Source: Neoechinorhynchus agilis
Lineage: Eukaryota > Acanthocephala
Length of the DNA: 64,000 bases
Reading direction: 5' to 3'
NCBI GenBank assembly: GCA_051530055.1
Contig: CM121342.1
Coordinates: 1,302,001-1,366,000 of the forward strand
This document shows, one piece after another, positions 46,892-56,921 of this stretch (position 1 is the stretch's first letter; every line of letters begins with the position of its first letter). Below the pieces are notes generated by a model, which searched no databases, had not been told where the DNA came from, and worked only from the letters and a program-made list of their open reading frames with translations. The translations under genes and the position numbers were made by a program.

Positions 46892-47159
46892 CGAAACGGA
46901 TGTCTTCATCTTCAATGTTCTAATTGCCTCAAACTTTTAGACGGTTCTCATGGTGCCTTCTATTGCGCAAAATGTCATGGCATCAAGATTTGCGCTATCT
47001 GGTAAGCTTTCTGTTAACATCGTCGTTGGGATGTAGAAACATTCCTGGGCTATCAAGAAATAGGAAAATTCGACTAGGTTTAAGCCTTTAGTGAAATAAA
47101 AGCAACAACGTGATATTCATTTCAGTGTAATCTCCAAAAGTCGTAGTCGATCGTTATAG
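46892..47159 (+). CDS. LSD1-like zinc-ribbon gene, 3' exons, copy C
   Basis: Exons 46892-47001 and 47126-47159. Cys pairs CSNC, CAKC and CAIC with LL and GA between the first two match an LSD1-type zinc finger, a family better known from plants and protists, so the resemblance may be convergent. A candidate first exon lies at 46758-46830 (MSIQVVAMATLQLF) in sequence not shared with copy B, so C may be the parent copy. Exon joining is inferred from splice sites only. Confidence 0.4.
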
Positions 47160-47598
47160 ATCACTAAAGTTCCTCCCGCCAACAAAACATAATTTTGAAG
47201 AATGATTGTGAGGATTGGACTTTTGGCGAGTTACTGATGGTACAATTTGTGGTAAGTTGACTTGTCGTTTTTAGCCGTCAAATTCGGCATCGTTTTTATT
47301 TCCCTGCAATCCTTACCCAGAGTACAACAATGTTTATCTTTTGGCCTGCAGATTCTTGTTCTAAAAGAAGACTCCATTATTAGGTTCATGAGAAATATAA
47401 GTTCCTGCCTCTAAAAATTCATTATGCTTCACAAAGAAAAAACAAAAAGAGAAATAACAGAATTTGGGCATTTCTTTCAAATAAATTTTTGTGCAAATAT
47501 TTATTGCTTGTTTTATTTGTCGTTAAGAATAAAATAATAATCGAATAGGATAAAGGCATAGAAACGATTTCTTATTCCTTTTAAGGACTTTACACTAA

Positions 47599-48460
47599 AT
47601 GAATTCAAAAATGCTTACGCTCGTAAGCTTTGCCTCAGTGTTCTTCTTTTTTCTGACTTCTTTGCTTACCTGGATTGCAATTTTAATACAACCATGGACA
47701 CGAATTCCGAATTTGAACACGTCCATCGGTCCTTTAAATTTCCCTTCAGGAGAGAAGTTTAAAGAAATCTTAAACGGTTCATTAGTTCTAATAGAAGGTA
47801 AGTTTTTTAGCTTATTGAATTTCAAAATAGCTTTACTCAGAGAGGATCATAAGCAAACTGATGCTGAGCAGCGCCTTCTTATCAACCTCAGCTTTTCTAT
47901 TCGCCGTTGCGTTTATTTACACAACGAGACGAGCAGCGTTTGCTTTAATGCAATTTTCATCGACGTGTGGACAAGTCTCATGTTCGTATATCCTTTATCT
48001 TTGGCTATTAATTCACTTTATTTTTCAGTGCTTTCGGAACTACTCGCCCTTGGCATGTACGTCTTTTACGTAGACGTGGAGGACGGTATTCATACGAGTT
48101 CATTTCATTTGGCATTGTCAAGTTTGACATCATCTTTAATCTCTCTGTTTTTGTCTCAAACGACGATTTATATTCTCGCTACATATAAAAAGAGAATCTT
48201 TGGTGGAGGATTTATGGACAAAAATTGCAGGTAAGCGAATTAGTATTTCATTTTCGCCTCTTCTAAAATGCGCAAAATATTTTAGTATTCTTCAAATGAA
48301 TCTTCCCGTTCATAATTTCCAAATGATTTACCGAAAATCGGATTTATATGAAAGCAGTGGATCGAAACAAAAGCGATACGATCTAAAGATCGCGCATTCA
48401 AAGGAGTTCGATGTAGACTCACTGGATGGAAATCAACAAAAAGCACGAATGTGGCATTAA
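47599..48460 (+). CDS. four-TM membrane protein, copy C
   Basis: Exons 47599-47797, 47841-47981, 48029-48230 and 48286-48460. In the spliced product I see one change against copy A (STSAFL is kept but a Cys/Ser-region base differs); intron bases also differ slightly. Both NxS/T sites are kept. Confidence 0.68.
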
Positions 48461-48917
48461 CGAAGTTGTTGATCAATTGCTTTTAATAGTCTCATATAGC
48501 ATTTTTCATATAGTAATCAATATATTTATCGTAATACTTTAAATTTTAACTTCGTCGAAGATATTCAAATCAAAGCAACGCGGTTATAAATATAAGCTAC
48601 GCACTTAGATTCGATTGAGTCTTGAAAATTCCAAATCCAATCATTCGTTTAAAAAATCTACTCATTCTTGTATGTCTTGATGCTCAGATTATTTTCAAAT
48701 GTAAAGTTCGTTGGGTTTGCGAGAAATCCGCGACCTCACATATCGACAATCCAATTTAATTTTACATATTTATTAGGGGATTTATTAGATACAAGTAAAC
48801 AATATTTACAAATAATAATTAAAAATTTAGACGATTCAATTACAATTTTTGTTGAAAACTGTAAGTTATGAATTTTTTTGTTCAAATATTTTTTGGGTTG
48901 ATTTCAAACGCAACTTT

Positions 48918-49277
48918 TTAGTCGTGTCTTTCTACAAATGAAGGTGGACGGGCGCTGTTCAATGCCAAAACGTGCATAAAATACCCAGTGAATATTCCTT
49001 CACTGGATTCTCTGATATTCATTAAAATATCACAGAAACGACCATCGATGAGTTCAAGCTAAAAGAAATTGGAATTTTCATCAAGATTTAAAAAACTGAG
49101 GTTTACCGTTATGACAGTTGGACGTACGCCTTCTATGCAAGGACGAATAATGTGCTTTCGAACGATAAGATGAGAATATCTTGTAACTCGAATTTCCTTA
49201 CAAATAATATTTTTAGACTTGTTGACGCATTCTTGGATTATTTCCGTATTTAAATATGTGTCCGATGGAGAATACAT
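48918..49277 (-). CDS. two-exon 103-aa protein, copy C
   Basis: Exon 1 49277-49107, intron 49106-49059, exon 2 49058-48918. One base change near the end (GTCGTGTC for GTCGCGTC) affects only an Arg codon, silently. Tail-to-tail with the four-TM gene as in A and B. Confidence 0.65.
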
Positions 49278-50458
49278 CTTACGAAAAAGTGCGATCGGTT
49301 TTTTAAGCAAAATTTGAAGGAGCAAGAAAATGAATACTTTTCTATACGTTTATCTGAACACTTTTTTCTCCAGAAGATATAAACCCTTTTTTGCATGAAT
49401 GTACTTTATTCGTATTGCCCTTTTTTTAGCTTGTAGCCAATGAGATTCGTTTCAAGGGTCGGTGATGGAGGCACGTGATTTCATTCGCAAATTTATGTTC
49501 GTCTTCACGACGTGCTCATTTTTTGTTTTTAAAAACTTTATATTTGAATTGAGCAAACACTTTATTCCTACAACTTTTAAATCTCATAAATTGGTTATTT
49601 TGAAGACTGAGAACTTTTATGGGAGCTTGAAATACTCAAGAAATTTGATTTATGCATTACTTTAATTGTTTTTGTATTTAAAAAGCAGGAAAACTACAAT
49701 TAATAAATAGTTTCACTTTTGAATCGATCAATTTCTCGTATTTTCATCTGTGAAACATTAGTCATCGCGGTAATGTGAGACTGTCTTAATCGAGAAATTA
49801 GCATGTCAGCATTACAATAAATCACAATAAATGTTATGAACTGTAAAAACTTGAAACGATTATTATCTTAAAGATGACATAAATGACAGCCATCGATTTA
49901 ATCTAAGGTTATATGCGATCTGAAGTGTTTACAAGGTAGAAATTAATACTTCAATGTCTCGAAAAAACTCCAATTCGGTTTAATTCACATTGTCATGATT
50001 TATTTTCATTGCATATTCATAGCTTTTCTAAGCATTTTTTATTTGGAAAATAACAGTTTTAAAATTAAAGTGGGTGATCAGAATAGAGCACACAATTCTA
50101 AAACAGTAAAATGGGACAATTTTGAACATCGTAATTTGTTAATATTGTGGCTGTAATTTCGAAACTACAAGGGCGACACTTCTGCAGATATTTAAGATTA
50201 AAAATAAAGTCTAAAGTTAAAATTCTGTAGTAAATGCCATCAAATTATTGGAAGGTTCCTCGATATACACGACATTTAAGTAGTTGAAGTTTTTAACACC
50301 AAGACGGATTTTATTTTTGGTTGTTTTCGTCTTTCTGTATTACGAGATGACTTTTGACATTTATTTTACGGTTTCACCACCGCAATTCGTTTTTAGGTTA
50401 GACTTGAAAATCTTTACCAACTACTCTAGACTCTTACGGACTTTATATCACTTAGAAG

Positions 50459-50686
50459 ATGGATCTTACCTGGTTATATATTGTATTACCGATTGTGCTC
50501 TCCGTAGTATTGATGGGTCTGCTGGCCATCATTCTAATGTATATATTTCTCTGTTCTAAAATACGAGCTAATTTTAATTTAGGCGATATCAAGGCAGTTT
50601 ATACCGCCGTGGAATGCTTCCCGTGCCGTATTTTTTCGGAGGCATGTTTGGAGGCAACCCAAGGAACTTTACAGGGCCGTGATTAA
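50459..50686 (+). CDS. 75-aa membrane peptide, copy C (type T/P)
   Basis: MDLTWLYIVLPIVLSVVLMG N-terminal type, tail as in 27786-28013 with ATQGTLQGRD. It differs from its arm B partner only in the N-terminal half. Confidence 0.5.
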   Translation: MDLTWLYIVLPIVLSVVLMGLLAIILMYIFLCSKIRANFNLGDIKAVYTAVECFPCRIFSEACLEATQGTLQGRD

Positions 50687-51119
50687 TGGTTATGTTTAAG
50701 CTTTTAATAAACTTAATTAGTCAACCTTCAGGATTGTGTGTGGAAAAGTATTTATTTTCAAAACCCTTGAGTGTTCATTACCTTAACAATGGGAACTTCA
50801 AATCAATCGGCTGTTACATTGAACTCCAGTGTGCTGAGTGGGACAAAGTTGTAATACCATGTGAGCTTTTTATACCGGAAGCGGTTATATTTTGTGCAAA
50901 GTGCTTTGAATTTTAAATTCCATGGAATTGCTTTATCTCTTTGTTCAAAGACGAGAATCGCATACCTGCAAGTACTTTTTGTATGTGAAGGAGGTAACTA
51001 ATCGACGATGGTCGTCTTTCCCAAGTTTTCCATCCTTAAATCATCAATAAAAATATATGCTAATTGTGGTAATTTCGTTCTTATTATAAATGTCATGAAA
51101 TCATTCACACTACCGCTCT

Positions 51120-51890
51120 GGACCACTCAGTTGCCGTCCTTTTGTAACGGTTGAATGGACGGATGCAGCGTTCCCTCGTTGCACAGCCAGACTAATGTTT
51201 TGTAGGAGGAATGCTCCTACCCTCTGATCGCCAGTGATTCGTCTCAATCTCTTAGACAATTGCTTGACCAGGTCCTGCACCGCCGTACCAAACGACCCGA
51301 GTGTCTCGACGTCAAAGGGGGCGAAATAATGATTTCGATTCAGATCCCTGTATTTAATCTTTTTAAGTTTCGCAGCGGCGGTTGCTGCTCCCCGCGGGTT
51401 TAATAGTGACGAATTTTATGTTGCTTGCTGCGATCGTGTCCACGAACCTGGCGTCCCAAAGAAAACATTTTCCTTCTCGCCACGGGAATACTGACACCGT
51501 CCGGTCTACGGCCATCAAGTCGGCAAATTTTAAGGATGTTGGGCGCATTCACAGTATTCAGGGCACGATTAAGAAATGAGTTTACCTCAACGTGCCGTGA
51601 GCAATTCCGCCTGATTGCCGACAAACGAGACCATGGCGTCCTAATGGTTCCAGGGTCGCTCCTTAACGGCTGCGATGGGATGTCGGTACTCCTAATCTGC
51701 ATTCTTTACGGACTCGTCGGAGAGAATAATACTCACAGAAGCGCTCGGGATAGCGTTGAGAAAAGCACCCGATTCTCTTGTAGAGACTGCCCCCAATCAA
51801 GCTCGGTTCACCAGGTCACGAGAATCTTTTCTCGCTATCAGGGGTGAGTCCCAAACTGATTGTTTGCAACCATTGACGGGTACCTACTCG
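51120..51890 (-). mobile_element. LINE 3' fragment, copy in arm C
   Basis: Inverted copy of 28415-29215: encodes GRRPDGV and FDVETLGSFGTAVQ on the minus strand. Directly joined at its 5' side to Ty3/Gypsy-derived sequence. Confidence 0.6.
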
Positions 51891-51904
51891 CTGCCAGGGA
51901 AACT

Positions 51905-52600
51905 GCGAATCGCGGTTACTTTATCTGGCAATGGTACTGTACCCCGTCCACTCATACGGTGTCCTAGGAAATCGATCTGTTCTACCCCGAACTTACACTA
52001 ATCTGGGTTCAGAACGAGGCCGTACTCTGAGAGTCGATCGACCAATGTTCGTAGGCGTTTCCTGTGCTCGGATCGATTTGAACTCGCGATCAGTATATCA
52101 TCTGAGTAGACGAAAGCAAAATCCATACCTGAATAAACCGTATCCATTGACCGCTGGAATGTTTGTGCAGCATTTTTCAACCCGAAAGGCATACGAAGAA
52201 ATTCAAAAAGGCCAAAAGGCGTAATAATCGCAGTTTTTGGTATGTCCAGTTCCGCCACCCGAATTCGATGATACCCTCGGACGAGGTCTATTTTCGAGAA
52301 AATCGTTGTTCCAGCGAGTTTAGCTGAAAAATCTTGTATTCGAGGAATCGGACATCTGTCGGGCGTCGTGATATCATTTAGTCGGCGGTAATCGCCGCAA
52401 GCACACCATACATCGCCTGATTTTGTACGAGATGCAACGGAGACGACCACTGGCTATTTGAGCGTCTAATGATTCGAAGATCCTCCATATTTTTGAATTC
52501 GGATTTAGTAATAGCGAGTTTATCGGGCGGGAGGCGTTGCAGTCTAGCATGGAGTGGTTGTCCTTGTGTCTCAATAATTTGCTCCACTGCATGTTTGGTC
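51905..52600 (-). mobile_element. Ty3/Gypsy LTR retrotransposon fossil, RT part only
   Basis: The minus strand shows the Ty3/Gypsy reverse transcriptase signature, including [20 protein letters not shown] and a YSDD-type active-site motif, plus the segment just upstream of the RT core. Only about 700 bp is present; no LTRs, gag, protease or integrase seen. It is a broken fragment with a few disruptions, of moderate age judged from how readable the RT is. It abuts a LINE tail on one side and the U6-derived array on the other. Confidence 0.85.
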
Positions 52601-52740
52601 GAAACGTTCGAAAAGGTAGGTCACGTTATATCCTGGAAATCTGCGAGAATTTTACTAAATTCGTCGTTCTTCGATCCGAGGAAATCGTCGCTGAAGGCTT
52701 CGATCGATACAGGAACGGAGACTAATGGTATCGTTGCGAA

Positions 52741-53563
52741 AATTTGTTTTTAAAAAAAAGAAAAAGGAAGAATTGAAATCGATCGACTCTTTGAAATCTC
52801 AATAGTTAAAAAAGCTGACGGCGATCGAAACTGTTCAAAAAATATGGAACGCTTCACGATTTGGCGTGTCATTCTTGCCCAGGGCCGCATAGAGGCTTTC
52901 GGAAATAAATCGGAATTATAATTGATAAATACTAATTTATATCGAAAAAGACGATCTTCGGTTAAAAACGTGCTTTTTTAGAAAAAGTTGCTTCTCAAAA
53001 AAGAAAAGCCGCAGTTATAATTGATCGACTCTTTGAAATCTCAATAGTTAGAAAAGCTGACGGCGATCGAAACTGTTCAAAAAATATGGAACGCTTCACG
53101 ATTTTGCGTGTCATCCTTGCGCAGGGGCCGCATAGAGGCTTTCGGAAATAAATCGGAATAATAATCTATCAATACTAATTTATATCGAAAAAGACGATCC
53201 TCCGTTAAAAACGTGCTTTTTTAGAAAAAGTTGCTTCTCAAAAAGAAAAGTCGCAGTTGCAATGGATCGACTCTTTGAAATCTCAATAGTTAGAAAAGCT
53301 GACGGCGATCGAAACTGTTCAAAAAATATGGAACGCTTCACGATTTTGCGTGTCATCCTTGCGCAGCAGCCACACAGAAGCTTTCGGAAATAAATCGGAA
53401 TAATAATTGATAAATACTAGTTAATATCGAAAAAGACGATCTTCGGTTAAAAACGTGCTTGTTTAGAAAAAGTTGCTTCTCAAAAAAGAAAAGCCGCAGT
53501 TGCAATGGATCGACTCTTTGAAATCTCAATAGTTAGAAAAGCTGACGGCGATCGAAACTGTTC
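52741..53563 (-). repeat. tandem U6-derived units (about 243 bp), second cluster
   Basis: Three units with the U6 3' half near 52843, 53086 and 53329, spaced 243 bp, followed by the full U6 at 53564-53671 as the fourth. Unit bodies share CTGACGGCGATCGAAACTGT and CTCTTTGAAATCTCAATAG with the 36.5-37.2 kb cluster. Confidence 0.85.
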
Positions 53564-53614
53564 AAAAAATATGGAACGCTTCACGATTTTGCGTGTCATC
53601 CTTGCGCAGGGGCC

Positions 53615-53650
<36 letters not shown>

Positions 53651-53671
53651 GTGCGGCGCCGAAGCAACCAC
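53564..53671 (-). ncRNA. U6: U6 spliceosomal snRNA
   Basis: The minus strand reads a complete U6: a 5' stem-loop (GTGGTTGC-TTCG-GCGCCGCAC), ACTAAAATTGGAACGATACA, the invariant ACAGAG box and AGC triad region (GATACAGAGAAGATTAGCAT), the internal stem-loop region GGCCCCTGCGCAAGGATGAC, and a 3' end CGTGAAGCGTTCC-ATATTTTTT with a pol III T-run. The 5' stem differs slightly from common animal U6. Upstream (53672-53740) I see a TATA-like TTTATATTG, but about 50 bp away rather than the usual 25-30. It may therefore be a functional gene or a recent pseudogene. Confidence 0.85.
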
Positions 53672-53674
53672 GAG

Positions 53675-54430
53675 ATCTGTGCGATGAATACCCAAACCGG
53701 TACCCGTAATGTTACAATATAAAACTTCTTATTATTTTGTTTCACCTTCGACAAAACATATTCATACAAAATACATTAGCTATAAGATCGTAAAACATCA
53801 TCATTTCGATTTATTTAAATTTGTTTAACTGAGGATCGAAACTTAAATTTGCATGTCGGAACTCCTGATATTGTTACCGGGAAATTTCGCATCATTAAAT
53901 CTTTAATTTGTGTTCGCTATAAAATGGTAAGAACGGTTAAGTTTTTGCATTGAGTTTTGGAAAGAGAATTTCTTGGTAATATCTCGCACGAATTTTTACT
54001 TTTCGGCGTGAGCAACTGCATGTCTTCTTCGAAGACTCATGAACGATCTTAAATACGAGATAGGAAAAATCATTTTTAGATTTGTCGGTAGAACAAAACT
54101 GTCAGTTCGCCAAAAGTTATATGCGTTCATGGATCCTTAAAAAGTATAAATGGCAATGCTACGAAATTTCAAGATTTTCAAATTGATTGTTTGTGTCTCA
54201 TGCATAAAAACATAAAGAAGTATAATATTGGTGAACATACTCCCGGTCATAACCTATTTGATTTTGATTTATTGGAAATATTTTGCGAGGTAACATCGCC
54301 TCATCAGTCATCTAAAAATGAGTTTTACACATTAGGTTTTGAGCTCGAGTGCGCGGGATCGCCAAACCCGAAGTTCGGGGACCAATAATCCGAGCGCAGG
54401 GGTTTTCGCCACTTTAGCTTTGATAAGCCT
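53675..54430. other. unique AT-rich spacer
   Basis: Upstream flank of U6. A short plus-strand frame at 54191-54388 has no family features and no strong start context. Nothing else recognised. Confidence 0.45.
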
Positions 54431-54436
54431 TCTGAT

Positions 54437-54890
54437 ATTTTGGAACTTTTTATATGTAGCTCAGCCGGTAGTTTTTTGATACATTTTTTCCATACACGTC
54501 CGAATGGACACACAGTCCACCGATATCGGTCTGGGAAGCGCTGGTCGGCGCTCAATGCCCCGCATCATGGGTATCCAGACCAAAGTGGCTTAGTTTGTAC
54601 ATTCCGTAGTGTGCTGAGGCGGTCAAGTGGACTAATGCTCCAGATTCTAGTTAAGAATCAACGGGCTCGAATCCATTAACACCGATGACGCACATCAAAG
54701 AGGACGAAATACTGCTGAAGGGAGGAAACTCACTGATGGGTCCCCCCCCACTCCTGGAACTACCTGAGAATCCGGAGCAGACCAGCGCTTCCAAGACCGA
54801 TATCGGTGGACTGTGTGTCCATTCGGCCGTGCATGGAAAAAATGTATCAAAAGACTACGGGCTGAGCTACATATAAAAATTCTAAAAAAT
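54437..54890. repeat. inverted pair of a short dispersed repeat
   Basis: 54437-54547 and 54778-54890 are reverse complements (shared GATACATTTTTTCCAT, GACACACAGTCCACCGATAT and AAGCGCTGGTC). A third copy lies at 35706-35824 at the start of a LINE fragment. One end reads TAGCTCAGCCGGTAG, like a tRNA A-box, so a SINE head is possible, but no B-box follows. Confidence 0.6.
54608..54683 (+). pseudogene. tRNA-like relic between the inverted repeats
   Basis: GGTCAAGTGGACTAATG resembles a D-arm/A-box, GATTC-TAGTTAA-GAATC forms a 5-bp anticodon stem with a 7-nt loop, and GGCTCGAATCC is one base off a B-box. The acceptor and T stems pair poorly and U33 is replaced, so it is a decayed tRNA or SINE head. 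Confidence 0.35.
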
Positions 54891-55125
54891 ATCCTTAAGG
54901 AATTTTAGCTAATTTCACTTTGGTGAATAACATTGGTAAAGTAATTATGGCAATTAGAAAGCGTAATGTCTCAAAAAGCAATAAATGTACATTAGTATAA
55001 TTTGACTCAATTTTTACATTATTATTTTGTAGAATCAACGCATTTATAGAAATTTATTCAATAAGTGAAATCATAAATTTAATTGTATACAATTTATCTA
55101 TGCATTGTTTACAACCTCTCCGCTT

Positions 55126-56295
55126 CTATTCATCGGCGCTGGCCAAAATGCTGGCCGCATTGCCCCGCAGCACCGCAATCCTTATTTTTTGCGCCAAGAA
55201 CGAAGTCGATCTTGGCTCTCCAGTCGCCGCCTCGATTCGTTTCCCCAAGCCCTTCAGTAGGGCCAGTTCCGACCCTCCCAAGGTACGTTTCCACACCGAA
55301 GTGGACAAAATGGTAATTTCGGATTAGCTCCCTGTATTTTGAGCATTTCCGATCCTCTGCAGCCGTCGCCGCTCCTCCTGGACCTTTTTTCGAGTGACCG
55401 ATGTTGGAGTTTGCCAACGTGTCCACACACGTTGCATCCCACAACAAACATTTTCCCTCCCGCCAAGGAAATACGGTCACGCCATCAGGGCGTCTTCCAT
55501 CTAATCTACAAAGATTAGTGGGTTCTAGAATGTTTGGGAGGGAAAGCGTTTTTAGAGTCCTACTCAGAATGGCATTGATTTCAGCATGCCTTGGAAATCG
55601 TCCCGATGACGTCTTGCATATGAGACCGTGTCTCCCCGAAGAGTCCACTATGGTGCGGCAGCGGCAGCGATGATGGATGCAAATCGGTAGACCTAATCTC
55701 AAGGATATTGCGATCCTGACGACTGAGTCAGCAAGGAGAGTTCCAAGTTTCCCTACAGGGAGAGCATTCAACCACGCTCCCGACTCCTTCATGGAACAGG
55801 CTACCAGCCGGACCTGAGACACCTCATCCAGAAGATCTCTGAAAGAGTTGTGAATCTTCTGAACAAGAGGAATGCCCCAAGACGACTGTTTGCACTCATT
55901 TGCGGGGAGCTAGTTGATGCCAGTCAATTGATACCATTGAGATAATCCCGTGGCAAAGATCCCATCCTTCACTGATATGCTTAAAATGGCATCGACATAG
56001 ACTTTACTTGCCGGCAAGAGGAGAGGAAGGCAAATAAAGCGACGTCTGAAGTGGTGCGAACTCCCAAACCACCATAAGCCGTGGGAAAAGTAGCCTGTCG
56101 TCACCCTGTATCAGAAAATTTGACATTCAATATATGTCCCAGGTGCTTACGAATTACCCCGTCGAGCTCTCCTAACAATTTGTCTTCTCCGAAACATGGA
56201 GCTGCTCTTATGAAGCAATTTTGGCATATAGAGGCAATTCTTGATCAAGAAGAGACCTCATGTGCCTTCCCTGAAGACATTCCTTGACCAATAAC
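55126..56295 (-). mobile_element. 5'-truncated LINE: RT thumb to C-terminus
   Basis: On the minus strand, in order: DGVIRKHLGHILNVKFSD and GGLGVRTTSDVALFAFLSS (after the RT core, about 56200-56000); ACSMKESGAWLNALPVGKLG; a Cys/His knuckle (CRCRTIVDSSGRHGLIC); CRLDGRRPDGVTVFPWREGK; CLLWDATCVDTLANSN; and a GNAAS tail. The last 230 codons (55822-55130) stay largely readable while the rest is frame-broken. It is a different subfamily from the 28-kb copies. It inserted about 60 bp beyond the PFDN2 stop, in the same strand orientation. Confidence 0.75.
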
Positions 56296-56351
56296 GTGAT
56301 AGTTTTGGTTTTCGCTATAAGTTATCGGAGATGTGAGTCCCTTCTCAAGGG

Positions 56352-56693
56352 TCAAGGTTCCTCGGCCATATTAATGGCATTATCTACCTCTTCCAATTGC
56401 TTTGCAACCTCCTCGTGGTCATTCTCTAAATCTATTATCAGTTCTGGAACAGTCCTAGGAATAAGCGTGCCGGATATCATTCGATAACATCTTCGATCCT
56501 CATTTGAATCCTAAACCAAAACATCAATACTCCATAGTGTGTTTGAAAAACCAACCTTTATTGCCTTAAGGACGACTTCGATTTGGCGCTTCTGTGATTG
56601 GAGCTGTAAAGATGTCGAAATGAGATCTCGCATGGATACACGAAATGGTGTTCGGAGCGATTTCGAAGATGGTGCTAAACTGTCGCTGGACAT
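56352..56693 (-). CDS. PFDN2: prefoldin subunit 2, two exons
   Basis: Exon 1 56693-56556 and exon 2 56510-56352 join in frame over a 45-nt intron (GTTGGT donor, GTTTAG acceptor) to 98 aa. Exon 2 carries the beta-prefoldin hallmark: RRCYRMISGTLIPRTVPELI followed by a C-terminal helix DLENDHEEVAKQLEEVDNAI, matching RKCYRMVGGVLVERTVKEVL of animal PFDN2. Prefoldin hands unfolded actin and tubulin to the CCT chaperonin. The N-terminal helix is shorter than usual by roughly a dozen residues; a 36-nt in-frame stretch ending TTTACAG in exon 1, or a missed upstream exon, leaves the 5' end uncertain. The gene follows RMC1 on the same strand. Confidence 0.75.
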
Positions 56694-56921
56694 TTACAAA
56701 TCAATCTGAAGCAAAATTAACAAGAAGAATATCAGGTCTCGATCTTTAAAACTGCATCAGAAGTTAGAAAGATTAAATCTTTACAATTTTATGAGTGCAT
56801 GGAAAGCATTAAAAATCATTAAATAAAGAGCGCTTAGATTGAAACTAGAAATTTTAACATGATTAGGAATTGAAAGTAAAACCAGAACATTTCAGTTCTC
56901 GACGCGATAATATAAACGAAT

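Larger units (their letters stand above)
46860..51896. repeat. segmental duplication arm C, inverted partner of B and direct partner of 18270-20930
   Basis: From 47426 to about 49700 it matches 18270-20540 directly (offset 29156); from 46860 to 51896 it matches arm B in reverse. The left breakpoint with B is about 30 bp before the zinc-ribbon exon. Confidence 0.9.

Noticed and set aside
54191-54388. 65-codon plus-strand frame upstream of the inverted repeat pair
   Set aside because: No recognised family, weak start, and its end runs into repeat sequence.
54445-54470. Possible functional tRNA gene suggested by TAGCTCAGCCGGTAG
   Set aside because: Followed by a T-run, with no anticodon arm or B-box; only a chance or decayed A-box.
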